Shown: positions 19,165-28,510, numbered from the stretch's first letter. The stretch is 32,421 bases of DNA from Kitasatospora griseola (GCF_014648555.1 NZ_BMRI01000039.1:21089-53509); one strand, 5' to 3'. The notes: generated from the sequence alone by a model not told the origin. Program-made: numbers and translations.

Positions 19165-20151
19165 ATGCCCGCGCCCACCCGGCGGTCCTTCCTGGCGCTC
19201 GGCGCGCTCGGCGGACTGCTGTCCGTCTGCGGCTGCACCGACGACCACGACAAGAACGCGCGCCCGACCGCCGAGGACGCCGACCGGCCGCTGCGGCAGC
19301 GCCAACTCGCCGCCACCGACGCGCTGCTCGCCGACTACGACGCGGTGATCGCGGCGAGCCCCGCCGACGCCGCCCGGCTCGGCGACCTGCGCGACGACGT
19401 GTTCCAGCACCGCGAGGCGCTCGCCCAGTCGCTGCCCGCCTCCTCGCCCGCCGCGAGCGCGGGTGCGGCTGCCGCCCGCACCGTCGCCGAACTGGCCGCG
19501 TCCGAGCGCCGCACCGCGGGCCGGCGGCTCGCCGACCTGGCCGACGCCTCCCCCGCATTGGCCAGGACGCTCGCCTCGGTCGCCGCCTCCGGCGCCGCGC
19601 ACGCCGCCGCCCTCGGCGACACCGGGCCGATCGCCGACGACGGCCCGCCGCCCTCCCCCTCCCCCACCGCCTCCGCCGCCCCCTCCGGCTCGGCCTCGCC
19701 CGCGGCGATGCGCGCCGCCGACGTCGAAGCCCTCCAGGCGGCGCTCGCCGCCGAGCACGCCGCCGTCTACGGGTACGGCGTGGTGGGCGCGTTCCTGCCG
19801 GTCGGCCCGCAGCGCGAGGACGGGCGCGCCGCGTACGCCGCCCACCAGACCCGCCGGGACGCCTGGCAGCGGCTGCTCGCCGCCGGCGGCACCTCCCCGA
19901 CCGCCGCCGCGCCCGGCTACCGGCTGCCGTTCCAGGTCAAGGACGCGGCCGCCGCCGGCCGGCTCGCCGCCCACCTGGAGACCCAGCTCACCGCCGCCTA
20001 CGCCGACCTGTGCGCCACCACCGCCCTGCGCGCCCAGGCCGCCGCCGCCCTGCGCGAATGCGCCCTGCGGGCCGCCCACTGGGGCGCCGACCTGCCCGCC
20101 CTCCCCGGCCTCGCCGCCGCCGACCCCGCGCCGTCCGCGAGCGCGACGTAA
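19165..20151 (+). CDS. DUF4439 ferritin-like protein with Tat/lipoprotein signal
   Basis: The 328-aa protein starts at ATG 19165, with GGAG six bases upstream (the GTG at 19159 is less likely). Its N-terminus PTRRSFLALGALGG resembles a twin-arginine signal, followed by VCGC, a lipobox-like site with Cys24 as the probable lipidated residue. Residues about 45-155 form Ala-rich helices, a Pro/Ser-rich linker follows near 160-178, and the C-terminal 140 residues match the DUF4439 ferritin-like domain (EALQAALAAEHAAVYGYGVV, then AAYAAHQTRRDAWQRLL), with Glu and His positions that could bind metal. It is probably anchored on the outer face of the membrane. The function of DUF4439 proteins is not established. 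The gene is divergent from rimP, an arrangement I recall as common in streptomycetes. Confidence 0.85.
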   Translation: MPAPTRRSFLALGALGGLLSVCGCTDDHDKNARPTAEDADRPLRQRQLAATDALLADYDAVIAASPADAARLGDLRDDVFQHREALAQSLPASSPAASAGAAAARTVAELAASERRTAGRRLADLADASPALARTLASVAASGAAHAAALGDTGPIADDGPPPSPSPTASAAPSGSASPAAMRAADVEALQAALAAEHAAVYGYGVVGAFLPVGPQREDGRAAYAAHQTRRDAWQRLLAAGGTSPTAAAPGYRLPFQVKDAAAAGRLAAHLETQLTAAYADLCATTALRAQAAAALRECALRAAHWGADLPALPGLAAADPAPSASAT

Positions 20152-20188
20152 CACCGTCCCCGGCGTCCGCTGCGCGATGATGGGCGGC

Positions 20189-21103
20189 ATGTCCGCACAG
20201 CCCGCGCAGTTCACCGTCCCCGAGCGCCTCGCCGAGTCGGTCCGGGCGGGGGGTGATCCGGGCGAGGCGGAGTGGTCGGCCGCGCTGCCGGCCCGGTTCG
20301 CGGCGCGGCTGGCCGACTGGGGGCTGGTGCTGGAGCGGGTGGCCGAGCCCGGCGGGCGCAGCGCAGTGGTCGGTTACGCGTACCGCGCCGAGGACCGCAC
20401 GCCGGTGGCGGTGAAGGCGCTGCGCCCGGGCGCCGACCCGGTGGGCGAGGCGGCCGCGCTGCGGGTCTGGGCCGGGCGCGGGGCCGTGCTGCTGCTGGCG
20501 GAGGCGGACCGGACGCTGCTGCTGGAGCGGCTGCACGGCGAGATCCCGCTGCGTTCGCTGGCGGAGGCCAAGGCCACGCTGGAGGCGACCAGCCTGCTGC
20601 GCCGGCTGTGGGTGGAGCCGCCCGCCGGGCATGCGTTCCCCACGCTCGTCGAGCGCGCCGGGGAGCTGGAGCGGCGGATCGCCGAGCGGCGGGCGCTGCC
20701 GGGTGCGGCGGACGCGGGGCCGCTGGTGGACGAGGCGCTGGAGGCGGTGGCGCTGGCCGCGGACGGCGGCGGGTGGCTGCTGCACGGGGACTTCCACCAC
20801 GGGCGGGTGCTGGCCGCCGACCGGGCGCCGTGGCTGGCGGTCGGGCCGCGGCCGGTGGTGGGCGACCGGGCGTACGACCTGGCCCGGCTGGTGCTGGACC
20901 GGGCGGAGACCCTGGCGGCCGCGCCGGGCCCGCGCGGCGCGGTCCGGCGGCGCCTCGCGCAGCTGTCGGAGGCGGTGGAGCTGCCCGCCGACCGGGTGCG
21001 GGCCTGGGCGCTGCTGCGGGCGGTGGACATCGCGCTGGCGTCGCTGGCCAGGGGCGACGCGGCGGGCGCGGAGCTCCATCTGGAGTTCGCGGCCTGGCTG
21101 TGA
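20189..21103 (+). CDS. Aminoglycoside/hydroxyurea phosphotransferase-like kinase-fold protein with altered catalytic motifs
   Basis: The 304-aa product has the layout of the APH(6)/hydroxyurea kinase family: a nucleotide-binding Lys in TPVAVKALRPG, ERLHGEIPLRSLAE, then LLHGDFHHGRVLAADRAPWL and VGPRPVVGDRAYDLARLVLD. The catalytic base Asp201 is present in HGDFHHGR, but the metal-binding Asn is Arg206, and the Asp expected in the following [ILV]DP motif is Gly219 in AVGP. Kinase activity is thus doubtful or unconventional. Start choice: ATG 20189 follows GATGAT (20176-20181) by seven bases, fitting a leaderless mRNA; ATG 20177 and 20180 are in-frame alternatives. It lies 37 bases after the DUF4439 gene. 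Calling it a resistance gene is not justified. Confidence 0.8.
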   Translation: MSAQPAQFTVPERLAESVRAGGDPGEAEWSAALPARFAARLADWGLVLERVAEPGGRSAVVGYAYRAEDRTPVAVKALRPGADPVGEAAALRVWAGRGAVLLLAEADRTLLLERLHGEIPLRSLAEAKATLEATSLLRRLWVEPPAGHAFPTLVERAGELERRIAERRALPGAADAGPLVDEALEAVALAADGGGWLLHGDFHHGRVLAADRAPWLAVGPRPVVGDRAYDLARLVLDRAETLAAAPGPRGAVRRRLAQLSEAVELPADRVRAWALLRAVDIALASLARGDAAGAELHLEFAAWL

Positions 21104-21138
21104 GGACGGGCCACGCGGACGCCCGGGACGGCAGGTAG

Positions 21139-21144
21139 TAACGT
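21139..21144 (+). promoter_or_regulatory. -10-like element for a leaderless GNAT transcript
   Basis: TAACGT fits the TANNNT -10 consensus and ends eight bases before the ATG at 21153. No ribosome binding site is visible in the eight bases CCCGCTTC. Together these suggest transcription starts at or next to the start codon. Confidence 0.5.
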
Positions 21145-21152
21145 CCCGCTTC

Positions 21153-21704
21153 ATGGAGCAGCTCACCGGGGTGACGATCGAGGCCATCGACCTGGCGGCG
21201 TGGGCGCCTGCCGTGCTGGAGGTCCAGGCGGTCGCGTTCGGGCTGGGTCCGCAGGAGGTGGCGGTGCGGCTGCCGATCGTCGGCCGGCACGCGCTGCAGC
21301 CGGGGGTGATCGCGCTGGGGGCGATGGCGCAGGGCCGGCTGGTCGGGTTCGGCTACGGGATGCCCAACCAGCGCACCCACTGGTGGTCGACGGTGATCGA
21401 GCCGTACCTGGCGGCGCGCGGCCACGAGAGCTGGCTGGACGGGGTGTTCGCGGTGACCGAGCTGCACGTGCTGCCGGAGCTCCAGGGCCAGGGGGTGGGC
21501 ACCCGGCTGATCCGCACCCTGTGCGAGCGCTCCGGTCTGGACCGTTCGATCCTGTCGGCGATCGACGCGGAGACCCCGGCCCGCCGGCTGTACCGCTCGC
21601 TCGGCTACCGGGACCTGGCCCCGGCGGTGCGCTTCCCGAACACGGCGCGGCCGTACGCGGTGATGGGCGCCCACCTGCCGCTGCGCGACCCGGCCCGCTC
21701 CTGA
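21153..21704 (+). CDS. GNAT-family N-acetyltransferase
   Basis: The 183-aa protein begins MEQLTGVTIEAIDLAAWAPA. It contains FAVTELHVLPELQGQGVGTR, with the acetyl-CoA motif QGQGVG, and a C-terminal AETPARRLYRSLGYRDL motif, so it is a complete GNAT enzyme. The RTHWWSTVIEPYLAARGHES segment before motif A is distinctive. The acceptor is unknown. It is 49 bases after the kinase-fold gene but has its own candidate leaderless promoter. It converges on the DUF4081-GNAT gene with only seven bases between the stops. Confidence 0.85.
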   Translation: MEQLTGVTIEAIDLAAWAPAVLEVQAVAFGLGPQEVAVRLPIVGRHALQPGVIALGAMAQGRLVGFGYGMPNQRTHWWSTVIEPYLAARGHESWLDGVFAVTELHVLPELQGQGVGTRLIRTLCERSGLDRSILSAIDAETPARRLYRSLGYRDLAPAVRFPNTARPYAVMGAHLPLRDPARS

Positions 21705-21715
21705 CGCTCCGTCAG
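21701..21715. terminator. Short hairpin made from two convergent stop codons
   Basis: CTGACG (21701-21706) and CGTCAG (21710-21715) pair perfectly around CTC. The plus-strand stop (21702-21704) and the minus-strand stop (21712-21714) form opposite arms. A 6-bp stem is short for a terminator, so its role is uncertain. Confidence 0.4.
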
Positions 21716-22605
21716 AACAGCACGCTCATGAACGCGCCGACCTCGCGGAAGCCGACCCGGCGGTAGGCGGCGCGGGCCCGCAGGTTGAAGTCGTTGACGT
21801 ACAGCGACACCACGGGGGCGACCTCGGCGAGAGCGGTGTTCACGACCGCCGCCATGCCGCTCTCGGACAGCCGCTTGCCGCGGTGCTCGGGGGCCACCCA
21901 GACGCCCTGGATCTGGCAGGCGCCGGCGGTGACGGCGCCGATCTCGGCCTTGAAGACGACCTTGCCGTCCTCGTCGAAGCGGGCGAACGACCGTCCGGAG
22001 GAGACCAGTTCGGCGACCCGGGCCTGGTAGAGCAGGCCGCCGTCGCCGGCCAGCGGGGAGATCCCGACCTCCTCGGTGAACATCGCGACGCAGGCGGGGA
22101 TCAGCGCCTCGATCTCGCCCCGGTGCACCCGGCGCACCAGCGGGTCCGGGGCGACGTCGGCGACGGGCGTGGCGGTGGCCATCAGCGGCTGGTGGCCGCG
22201 CACCTCGCGGGCCGGGCCCCAGGAGCGCTCCAGCAGCGCCCACAGGGCGGCGGTGGCCTCGGCCGGGCCGACGATCGAGGAGCAGCGGCGGCCCTGCCGG
22301 CGGGCGCGTTCGGCGAACGCCCGGACGGCCTCCGGGCCGGCGTTGACCGGGACCAGGTTGGCGCCCGCGTAGCAGAGCGCGTCGAGCCGCCCGTCGGCGT
22401 CGTGCCAGCCCCACATCTCGCCGCCGAGCCGCCACGGGTCGAGGCCGACGGCCTCCACCCGGGTGGCGACGAAGGCATTGGCGACGGGGTCGCGGTGCAG
22501 GACCTCCAGCGCCTCGTCGAGGTCGGGCGTCTCCAGCACGCGGGTTGCGGCCAGCGCCCGGGCGACCCGGAACGGGCCGGGCAGCATCACACCTCGATCG
22601 AGCAC
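21712..22605 (-). CDS. DUF4081 / GNAT-family acetyltransferase
   Basis: The 297-aa protein combines an N-terminal DUF4081 domain (ALEVLHRDPVANAFVATRVE, LDPWRLGGEMWGW, LCYAGANLVPVNAG, RRCSSIVGPAEAT) with a C-terminal GNAT domain (CQIQGVWVAPEHRGKRLSES, SLYVNDFNLRARAAYRRVGF). A homologue, Rv2867c, follows ispG in mycobacteria, and here too it lies 64 bases downstream of ispG. The exact substrate is not known. Starts: GTG 22605 has GAGAGG eight bases upstream; ATG 22587 with GAGG four bases upstream is an alternative. The acetyl-CoA loop reads HRGKRL rather than the commoner RGxG/A pattern. Confidence 0.88.
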   Translation of the reverse strand: MLDRGVMLPGPFRVARALAATRVLETPDLDEALEVLHRDPVANAFVATRVEAVGLDPWRLGGEMWGWHDADGRLDALCYAGANLVPVNAGPEAVRAFAERARRQGRRCSSIVGPAEATAALWALLERSWGPAREVRGHQPLMATATPVADVAPDPLVRRVHRGEIEALIPACVAMFTEEVGISPLAGDGGLLYQARVAELVSSGRSFARFDEDGKVVFKAEIGAVTAGACQIQGVWVAPEHRGKRLSESGMAAVVNTALAEVAPVVSLYVNDFNLRARAAYRRVGFREVGAFMSVLF

Positions 22606-22669
22606 GGGAGTCACCTCTCGCAGGGGCGGGACCGCCGAACTCAGCGGCCCCGCCGGGGAGTTCAGACCG

Positions 22670-23830
<1,161 letters not shown>

Positions 23831-23908
23831 GTGCGCAGTGTTTCCTCTGCAGAAATTCGATGAGCCGACGCGCACTGCAACCGGCGCGCCCGGCGTCCAA
23901 CGGTACGG

Positions 23909-23940
23909 CACGGCCGGGTGGCGGAGCACACCCGGCCGTG
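23909..23940 (-). terminator. Hairpin between the site-2 protease gene and ispG
   Basis: A perfect 12-bp stem (23909-23920 with 23929-23940) with the 8-base loop GCGGAGCA starts 13 bases past the protease stop. It suggests that the upstream transcript largely ends here and that ispG has its own promoter in 23831-23908, where I saw no clear consensus. Confidence 0.75.
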
Positions 23941-23952
23941 GGTGGCGTGCGG

Positions 23953-25260
23953 CTAGTTCAGGCGCACCGGGTTGACGATGTCGGCGGCCATCACGAGGCC
24001 GGTGAAGCAGATGAAGATGCCGGCGACCACGTACGCCACCGGCATCAGCCGGGCCACGTCGAACGGCCCGGGGTCGGGGCGGCGCAGCACCTTGGCGAGG
24101 CCGCGGCGGAGCGACTCCCACAGGGCGCCGGCGATGTGGCCGCCGTCCAGCGGGAGCAGCGGCAGCATGTTGAACAGGAACAGCATGAAGTTCAGGTAGG
24201 CGAGCATCTGCACGAAGACGGTCAGCTGCACGCTGAGCGGCAGGTCCGCGGCGAACACGTCGCCGCCGAGCCGGGCCGCGCCGATCATGCCGACCGGGGA
24301 GTCCTGGTCGCGGGGGGCGCCGTCCACGACGGCGTGCCACAGGCCGGGGATCTTGCCGGGCAGCTGGGCCAGCGACTCGACGCCGTGGCCGGCCAGCCGG
24401 GCCATCTCGTCGGTGCTCTCGCCGAGCGACATGTGGTGCACGCCCATCGCCGGCGTGATGCCGAGGAAGCCGGCGGTGACGGTCTTGCCCTTGATCGGGT
24501 AGCCGTCCTTGTCGATCGCGGCGAGGGTGTTGGCCTTGATGTCGGCGGGCAGCGTGGCGAGGGTGCCGTCCTGGTGCCGGACGTCGATCTCCACGTGCTT
24601 GCCGGCCGAGTCGCGGATCAGGCCCTGCAGCTGCGTGTAGTCGTGGATCTTCACCCCGCCGAAGGCCAGCACGGTGTCGCCGGCCCGCAGGCCGGCCGCG
24701 TTGGCCGGGGACTTCTCGGCGTCCGGCTTGCAGGTGTCGGTCTTCTCGCCGACCGGGACGACGCACTCGTTGACCGTCGCGATGGTGGGCGTGGTCCGGG
24801 TGACGCCGATCCCCATGAACAGGGTGAGGAACAGCCCGATCGCCAGGATCAGGTTCATGCCCGGGCCGGCGAACATCACGATGACGCGCTTCCACGGGGC
24901 CCGGGTGTAGAACATCCGGGTCTCGTCGCCGGGCTGGAGCTCCTCGTACGAGGCGGACCGGGCGTCCTCGATCATGGTGCGCCACGGCGAGCTGGAACGT
25001 TTCGTTATCCGGCCGTCCGCCCCGGGCGGGAACATCCCGATCATCCGGATGTAGCCGCCGAACGGGATCGCCTTCAGGCCGTACTCGGTCTCGCCCCGCC
25101 TGGTCGACCAGACGGCCTTCCCGAAGCCGACCATGTACTGCGGCACCCGGATCCCGAACAGCTTCGCGGTGGAGAGGTGGCCGAGCTCGTGCCAGGCGAT
25201 CGAGAACAGCAGCCCGACCACGAAGATCAGGACGCCCAGCACCCACATCAGCATTTCCAC
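23953..25260 (-). CDS. Site-2 intramembrane zinc metalloprotease, RseP/Rip1 family (M50)
   Basis: Members cut membrane-embedded substrates such as anti-sigma factors during regulated intramembrane proteolysis. The 435-aa protein starts at GTG 25260, with GGAGGCGACGC before it, overlapping the dxr end by 13 bases. The first membrane helix holds the zinc motif HELGH at residues 24-28. Further membrane segments are near VIVMFAGPGMNLILAIGLFL and FMLFLFNMLPLLPLDGGHI, the latter with the third-ligand LDGG motif, and a final helix is at the C-terminus. A PDZ domain lies in between (AAGLRAGDTVLAFGGVKIHD). The dxr-protease-ispG order matches mycobacterial rip1 (Rv2869c). Substrates cannot be inferred. 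Confidence 0.94.
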   Translation of the reverse strand: MEMLMWVLGVLIFVVGLLFSIAWHELGHLSTAKLFGIRVPQYMVGFGKAVWSTRRGETEYGLKAIPFGGYIRMIGMFPPGADGRITKRSSSPWRTMIEDARSASYEELQPGDETRMFYTRAPWKRVIVMFAGPGMNLILAIGLFLTLFMGIGVTRTTPTIATVNECVVPVGEKTDTCKPDAEKSPANAAGLRAGDTVLAFGGVKIHDYTQLQGLIRDSAGKHVEIDVRHQDGTLATLPADIKANTLAAIDKDGYPIKGKTVTAGFLGITPAMGVHHMSLGESTDEMARLAGHGVESLAQLPGKIPGLWHAVVDGAPRDQDSPVGMIGAARLGGDVFAADLPLSVQLTVFVQMLAYLNFMLFLFNMLPLLPLDGGHIAGALWESLRRGLAKVLRRPDPGPFDVARLMPVAYVVAGIFICFTGLVMAADIVNPVRLN

Positions 25261-26516
25261 CGCGTCGCCTCCGTCGTCCTACTGCCTCGGCCGGCCGCCA
25301 GCTCACGGGCCCGGGCCCGGGCCCAGCTCTCCGCGTGGAGTACGTCCTCCACCGTGAGCGAAGTTCCCGATTGCGGTGTGCCGTGTTCGGCGACCACCTT
25401 CGCCACAGTGTCCACGATTCCGGTGAAGGGCAGTGCGCCCTTCAGGAAAGCGTCCACACATTCCTCGTTGGCGGCGTTGAAGACCGCCGGGGCGGTCCCG
25501 CCGAGCGTACCCACCTCGCGGGCCAGCTCGACCGCGGGGAAGGCCTCGTTGTCCAGCGGGAAGAACTCCCAGGTCGCGGCCTTGGTCCAGTCGCAGCCGG
25601 GGGCGGCGTCCGGCACCCGGTCCGGCCAGCCGAGGCCCAGCGCGATCGGCATTCGCATGTCCGGCGGGCTGGCCTGGGCCAGCGTCGAACCGTCCACGAA
25701 TTCCACCATCGAATGAACGACCGACTGCGGATGGACCACCACCTCGATCCGGTCGAACGGCACGTCGTACAGCAGGTGCGCCTCGATCACCTCCAGGCCC
25801 TTGTTCACCAGGGTCGCCGAGTTGATCGTCACCACCGGGCCCATCGCCCAGGTCGGGTGCGCCAGCGCGTCGGCCGGCGTGACGCCGGCCAGCTGCTCAC
25901 GGGTGCGGTTGCGGAACGGGCCGCCGCTGGCGGTCACCACCAGCTTGCGGACCTCCGCGCGGGTGCCGCCGGCCAGCGCCTGGAACAGCGCGGCGTGCTC
26001 GGAGTCCACCGGCACGATCTGGCCGGGCTGCGCCACCGCCTTCACCAGCGGACCGCCGACGATCAGCGACTCCTTGTTCGCCAGCACCAGCACCCGGCCG
26101 GCCCGCAGCGCGGCCAGCGTCGGCGCCAGGCCGATCGAACCGGTGATGCCGTTCAGCACCGAGTGGCACTCCGCCGCGGCCAGCTCGGTCGCCGCGTCCG
26201 GGCCCGCCAGCACCCGCGGCAGCGGGGCGCCCTGCGCCTTGGCCGCCAGGGCCTCGCGCAGCGGCTTCTCGGCGGCCGGGTCGGCCACCGCGACGGTGTG
26301 CACGCCCAGCGCCACGGCCTGCTCGGCGAGCAGCTCCACCCGGCCGCCGGCCGCGGACAGCGCGACCACCTTGAACCGGCCGGGGTTGCGGAGCACCACG
26401 TCGATGGCCTGGGTGCCGATCGAGCCGGTCGAGCCGAGAATGACCAACTCCCGCGGCCCGTCCGGGTCGGCGACGGTCGGAGTGAAGCGCAGCTGCGGAT
26501 GGGCGAACGAATTCAT
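25248..26516 (-). CDS. dxr: 1-deoxy-D-xylulose 5-phosphate reductoisomerase
   Basis: Dxr converts DXP to MEP with NADPH, the first committed step of the MEP isoprenoid pathway. The 422-aa protein has the NADPH-binding VILGSTGSIGTQAIDV at residues 25-40, VLANKESLIVGG, the metal- and substrate-site PVDSEHAALFQAL, TASGGPFRNRT, HPTWAMGPVVTINSATLVNK and the C-terminal NAANEECVDAFL motif. I start at ATG 26516 (MNSFAHPQLRF) because CACAAT sits seven bases upstream, consistent with a leaderless mRNA; ATG 26525 is in frame. The 3' end overlaps the site-2 protease start. Confidence 0.96.
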   Translation of the reverse strand: MNSFAHPQLRFTPTVADPDGPRELVILGSTGSIGTQAIDVVLRNPGRFKVVALSAAGGRVELLAEQAVALGVHTVAVADPAAEKPLREALAAKAQGAPLPRVLAGPDAATELAAAECHSVLNGITGSIGLAPTLAALRAGRVLVLANKESLIVGGPLVKAVAQPGQIVPVDSEHAALFQALAGGTRAEVRKLVVTASGGPFRNRTREQLAGVTPADALAHPTWAMGPVVTINSATLVNKGLEVIEAHLLYDVPFDRIEVVVHPQSVVHSMVEFVDGSTLAQASPPDMRMPIALGLGWPDRVPDAAPGCDWTKAATWEFFPLDNEAFPAVELAREVGTLGGTAPAVFNAANEECVDAFLKGALPFTGIVDTVAKVVAEHGTPQSGTSLTVEDVLHAESWARARARELAAGRGSRTTEATRWKC

Positions 26517-26523
26517 GCCCCCC

Positions 26524-26529
26524 ATTGTG
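26524..26529 (-). promoter_or_regulatory. -10-like element for a leaderless dxr transcript
   Basis: The minus-strand hexamer CACAAT ends seven bases before ATG 26516. The seven bases between are GGGGGGC, which could also act as a poor ribosome binding site, so leaderless initiation is only a suggestion. Confidence 0.35.
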
Positions 26530-26547
26530 GCCTGTGCTACCCGGTGG

Positions 26548-26955
26548 TCACCGCCATGCCCAGAGCTTCCCGGCGACCTCGCCGTCCGCCGAGTTCTCCC
26601 ACTCGAACACGCCTGCGACGCCGCGCAGCCCGGCGAACTCCGGCGAGTCGGTCTCGTAGACGACCGAGCCGCGGAAGCTGTTGCCACCGCTCTCGGTGAA
26701 CGTGCCGACGCCGTGGCCGCGCCAGCTCGCGTGCGCGCCGCCCGGGCCCATCAGCACGCCCTGGCCGTTGCCCTCCAGCGTGCCGTCGTCGCGCAGCCGC
26801 GCCGTGTAGGTGCCCATGTCCTGGACCGGGACGCCCAGCAGTGTGCCGCTCGCCGCGTACGAGGTCTCCACCGTGGGCGGCAGCCCGTGCTCCCCCGGCA
26901 GCACCCGCCGACCGGTGATCCGGCCCTGTTCCTCGGCAATGAGGTCGCCCAGCAT
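26548..26955 (-). CDS. Small uncharacterised protein, possibly a calycin/allene-oxide-cyclase-like barrel
   Basis: The 135-aa product begins MLGDLIAEEQGRITGRRVLP, with an excellent GGAGG six bases before ATG 26955, so it is very likely translated. It is rich in alternating beta-type segments: TLLGVPVQDMGTYTARLRDD, ASWRGHGVGTFTESGGNSF, GSVVYETDSPEFAGL and FEWENSADGEVAGKLWAW. This pattern recalls small beta-barrel proteins of the calycin or allene-oxide-cyclase type, but I cannot name a family with confidence. There is no signal peptide, membrane helix or cysteine pair. It ends 31 bases before dxr, so it may share transcription with dxr or be separate. Confidence 0.75.
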   Translation of the reverse strand: MLGDLIAEEQGRITGRRVLPGEHGLPPTVETSYAASGTLLGVPVQDMGTYTARLRDDGTLEGNGQGVLMGPGGAHASWRGHGVGTFTESGGNSFRGSVVYETDSPEFAGLRGVAGVFEWENSADGEVAGKLWAWR

Positions 26956-27017
26956 GACGGGCCTCCTTCCTTCCTGCCTCCCGGCCTACGCCCGGTACCG
27001 GAGCGCGTCAAGGCAGG

Positions 27018-27057
27018 CCGACGCCCCGCCGCCGCTGCTGCGGTGACGGGGCGTCGG
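27018..27057 (-). terminator. Hairpin terminator after the aldehyde dehydrogenase gene
   Basis: An 18-base arm (27018-27035) pairs with 27040-27057 with two mismatches around the loop TGCT. It starts 10 bases beyond the dehydrogenase stop and ends 62 bases before the next start, so it probably ends the PucR-region transcript. Confidence 0.8.
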
Positions 27058-27067
27058 AGGGGGTTGC

Positions 27068-28510
27068 TCAGAGGTCGAGGCCGGTCAGCACCATGACCTT
27101 CTCGACGGTGTAGTCGTCCATCGCGTAGCGGACGCCCTCGCGGCCCACGCCGGAGTCCTTCACGCCGCCGTACGGCATCTGGTCGGCGCGGTAGGACGGC
27201 GCGTCGCCGATCACCACGCCGCCGACCTCCAGCTCGCGGTGCGCGCGGAAGGCGGTCTGCACGTCGTGCGTGAAGACGCCCGCCTGCAGGCCGAAGTCGG
27301 AGTCGTTGACCATGGCGAAGGCCTCGTCGGTGGAGGACGCCTTGTGCAGCGACATCACCGGGCCGAACACCTCGGACTTCGCCAGGATGGCGTCCGCCGG
27401 CATCTCGGCGAGCACGGTCGGCGCGTAGGCGGCGCCGTCCCGCTTGCCGCCGGTGAGCAGCTTGGCGCCCTTGGCGACGGCGTCGTCGACCCAGGACTCG
27501 ACGCGCTTGGCGGCGTTCTCGTCCACCAGCGGGCCGACGTCGGTGGCCTCGTCGCGCGGGTCGCCGGTGACCTGCGCCTGCACCTTGGCGACGACCTTCT
27601 CGACCAGGCGGTCGTAGACGGTCGCGTCGGCGATCACCCGCTGCACCGAGATGCAGGACTGGCCGCCCTGGTAGTTCGCGAACAGCGCGATCCGGCTCGC
27701 GGCCCAGTCCAGGTCCGCCTCGGAGCTCCAGTCCGCCAGCACCACGGCCGCGGCGTTGCCGCCGAGCTCCAGGGTGACGTGCTTGCGCGGCACCGAGTCC
27801 ATGATCTGGTAGCCGACCTTGTCCGAACCGGTGAACGAGATCACCGGCAGGCGCTTGTCCTGCACCAGCGCGGGCATCTTGGCGTTCTCCACCGGCAGGA
27901 TGCTCCAGGAGCCCGCCGGCAGGTCCGTCTCGGCCAGGATCTCGCCCAGCACCATGGCGGACAGCGGGGTCGCCGGGGCGGGCTTCAGGATGATCGGCGC
28001 GCCCACCGCGATCGCCGGGGCCAGCTTGTGGGCCACCAGGTTCAGCGGGAAGTTGAACGGCGCGATGCCCAGCACCACGCCGCGCGGGAAGCGGCGCACC
28101 AGCGCGTAGCGGCCGGTGCCGCCCGGGTCGGTGTCCAGGCGCATGGTCTCGCCGTTGGTCCGGCGGGCCTCCTCGGCGGCCCAGCGGAACACCGACACGG
28201 CACGGCCCATCTCGCCGCGCGCCCACTTGATCGGCTTGCCGTTCTCGGCGGTGATCAGCTGGGCGATCTCCTCGGTGCGCTCCGTCAGCCGCTTGGCGAC
28301 GTGGTCCAGCGCGGCCGCGCGCACGTGCGCCGGGGTCGCGGCGAACACCGGAACAGCGGCGGCGGCGGCCGCGACGGCCTCCTCGACCTGCGCGTCGGTC
28401 GGCACACTGACCTTCGCCACCAGGCTGTTGTCGTGCGGGTGACGGACCTCGAAGTCCGCCTCGCCGCTCGCCCGCTGCCCGGCCAACCAGAACTCGTACG
28501 TGGTGGTCAC
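27068..28510 (-). CDS. NAD(P)-dependent aldehyde dehydrogenase (succinate-semialdehyde dehydrogenase-like)
   Basis: The 480-aa product is a full-length ALDH-superfamily enzyme that oxidises an aldehyde to the acid. Visible motifs are APFNFPLNLVAHKLAPAIAV and ILKPAPATPLSAM (cofactor binding), FTGSDKVGYQI, the general base Glu248 in VTLELGGNAAA, and the catalytic Cys286 in YQGGQSCISVQRV. GTG 28510 (VTTTYEFWLAGQRASGEADF) matches the usual start; a longer frame to 28555 adds a non-homologous stretch. The gene lies downstream of a PucR regulator on the same strand. In Streptomyces a similar pair (ALDH with PucR-type EpuRI) belongs to polyamine/GABA utilisation, which makes an aminoaldehyde or succinate semialdehyde a reasonable substrate, by context only. 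Confidence 0.9.
   Translation of the reverse strand: MTTTYEFWLAGQRASGEADFEVRHPHDNSLVAKVSVPTDAQVEEAVAAAAAAVPVFAATPAHVRAAALDHVAKRLTERTEEIAQLITAENGKPIKWARGEMGRAVSVFRWAAEEARRTNGETMRLDTDPGGTGRYALVRRFPRGVVLGIAPFNFPLNLVAHKLAPAIAVGAPIILKPAPATPLSAMVLGEILAETDLPAGSWSILPVENAKMPALVQDKRLPVISFTGSDKVGYQIMDSVPRKHVTLELGGNAAAVVLADWSSEADLDWAASRIALFANYQGGQSCISVQRVIADATVYDRLVEKVVAKVQAQVTGDPRDEATDVGPLVDENAAKRVESWVDDAVAKGAKLLTGGKRDGAAYAPTVLAEMPADAILAKSEVFGPVMSLHKASSTDEAFAMVNDSDFGLQAGVFTHDVQTAFRAHRELEVGGVVIGDAPSYRADQMPYGGVKDSGVGREGVRYAMDDYTVEKVMVLTGLDL

Noticed and set aside
20189..21103. Annotation as an aminoglycoside or hydroxyurea resistance gene.
   Set aside because: Two catalytic residues differ from the family and the context gives no sign of resistance, so only the fold is claimed.
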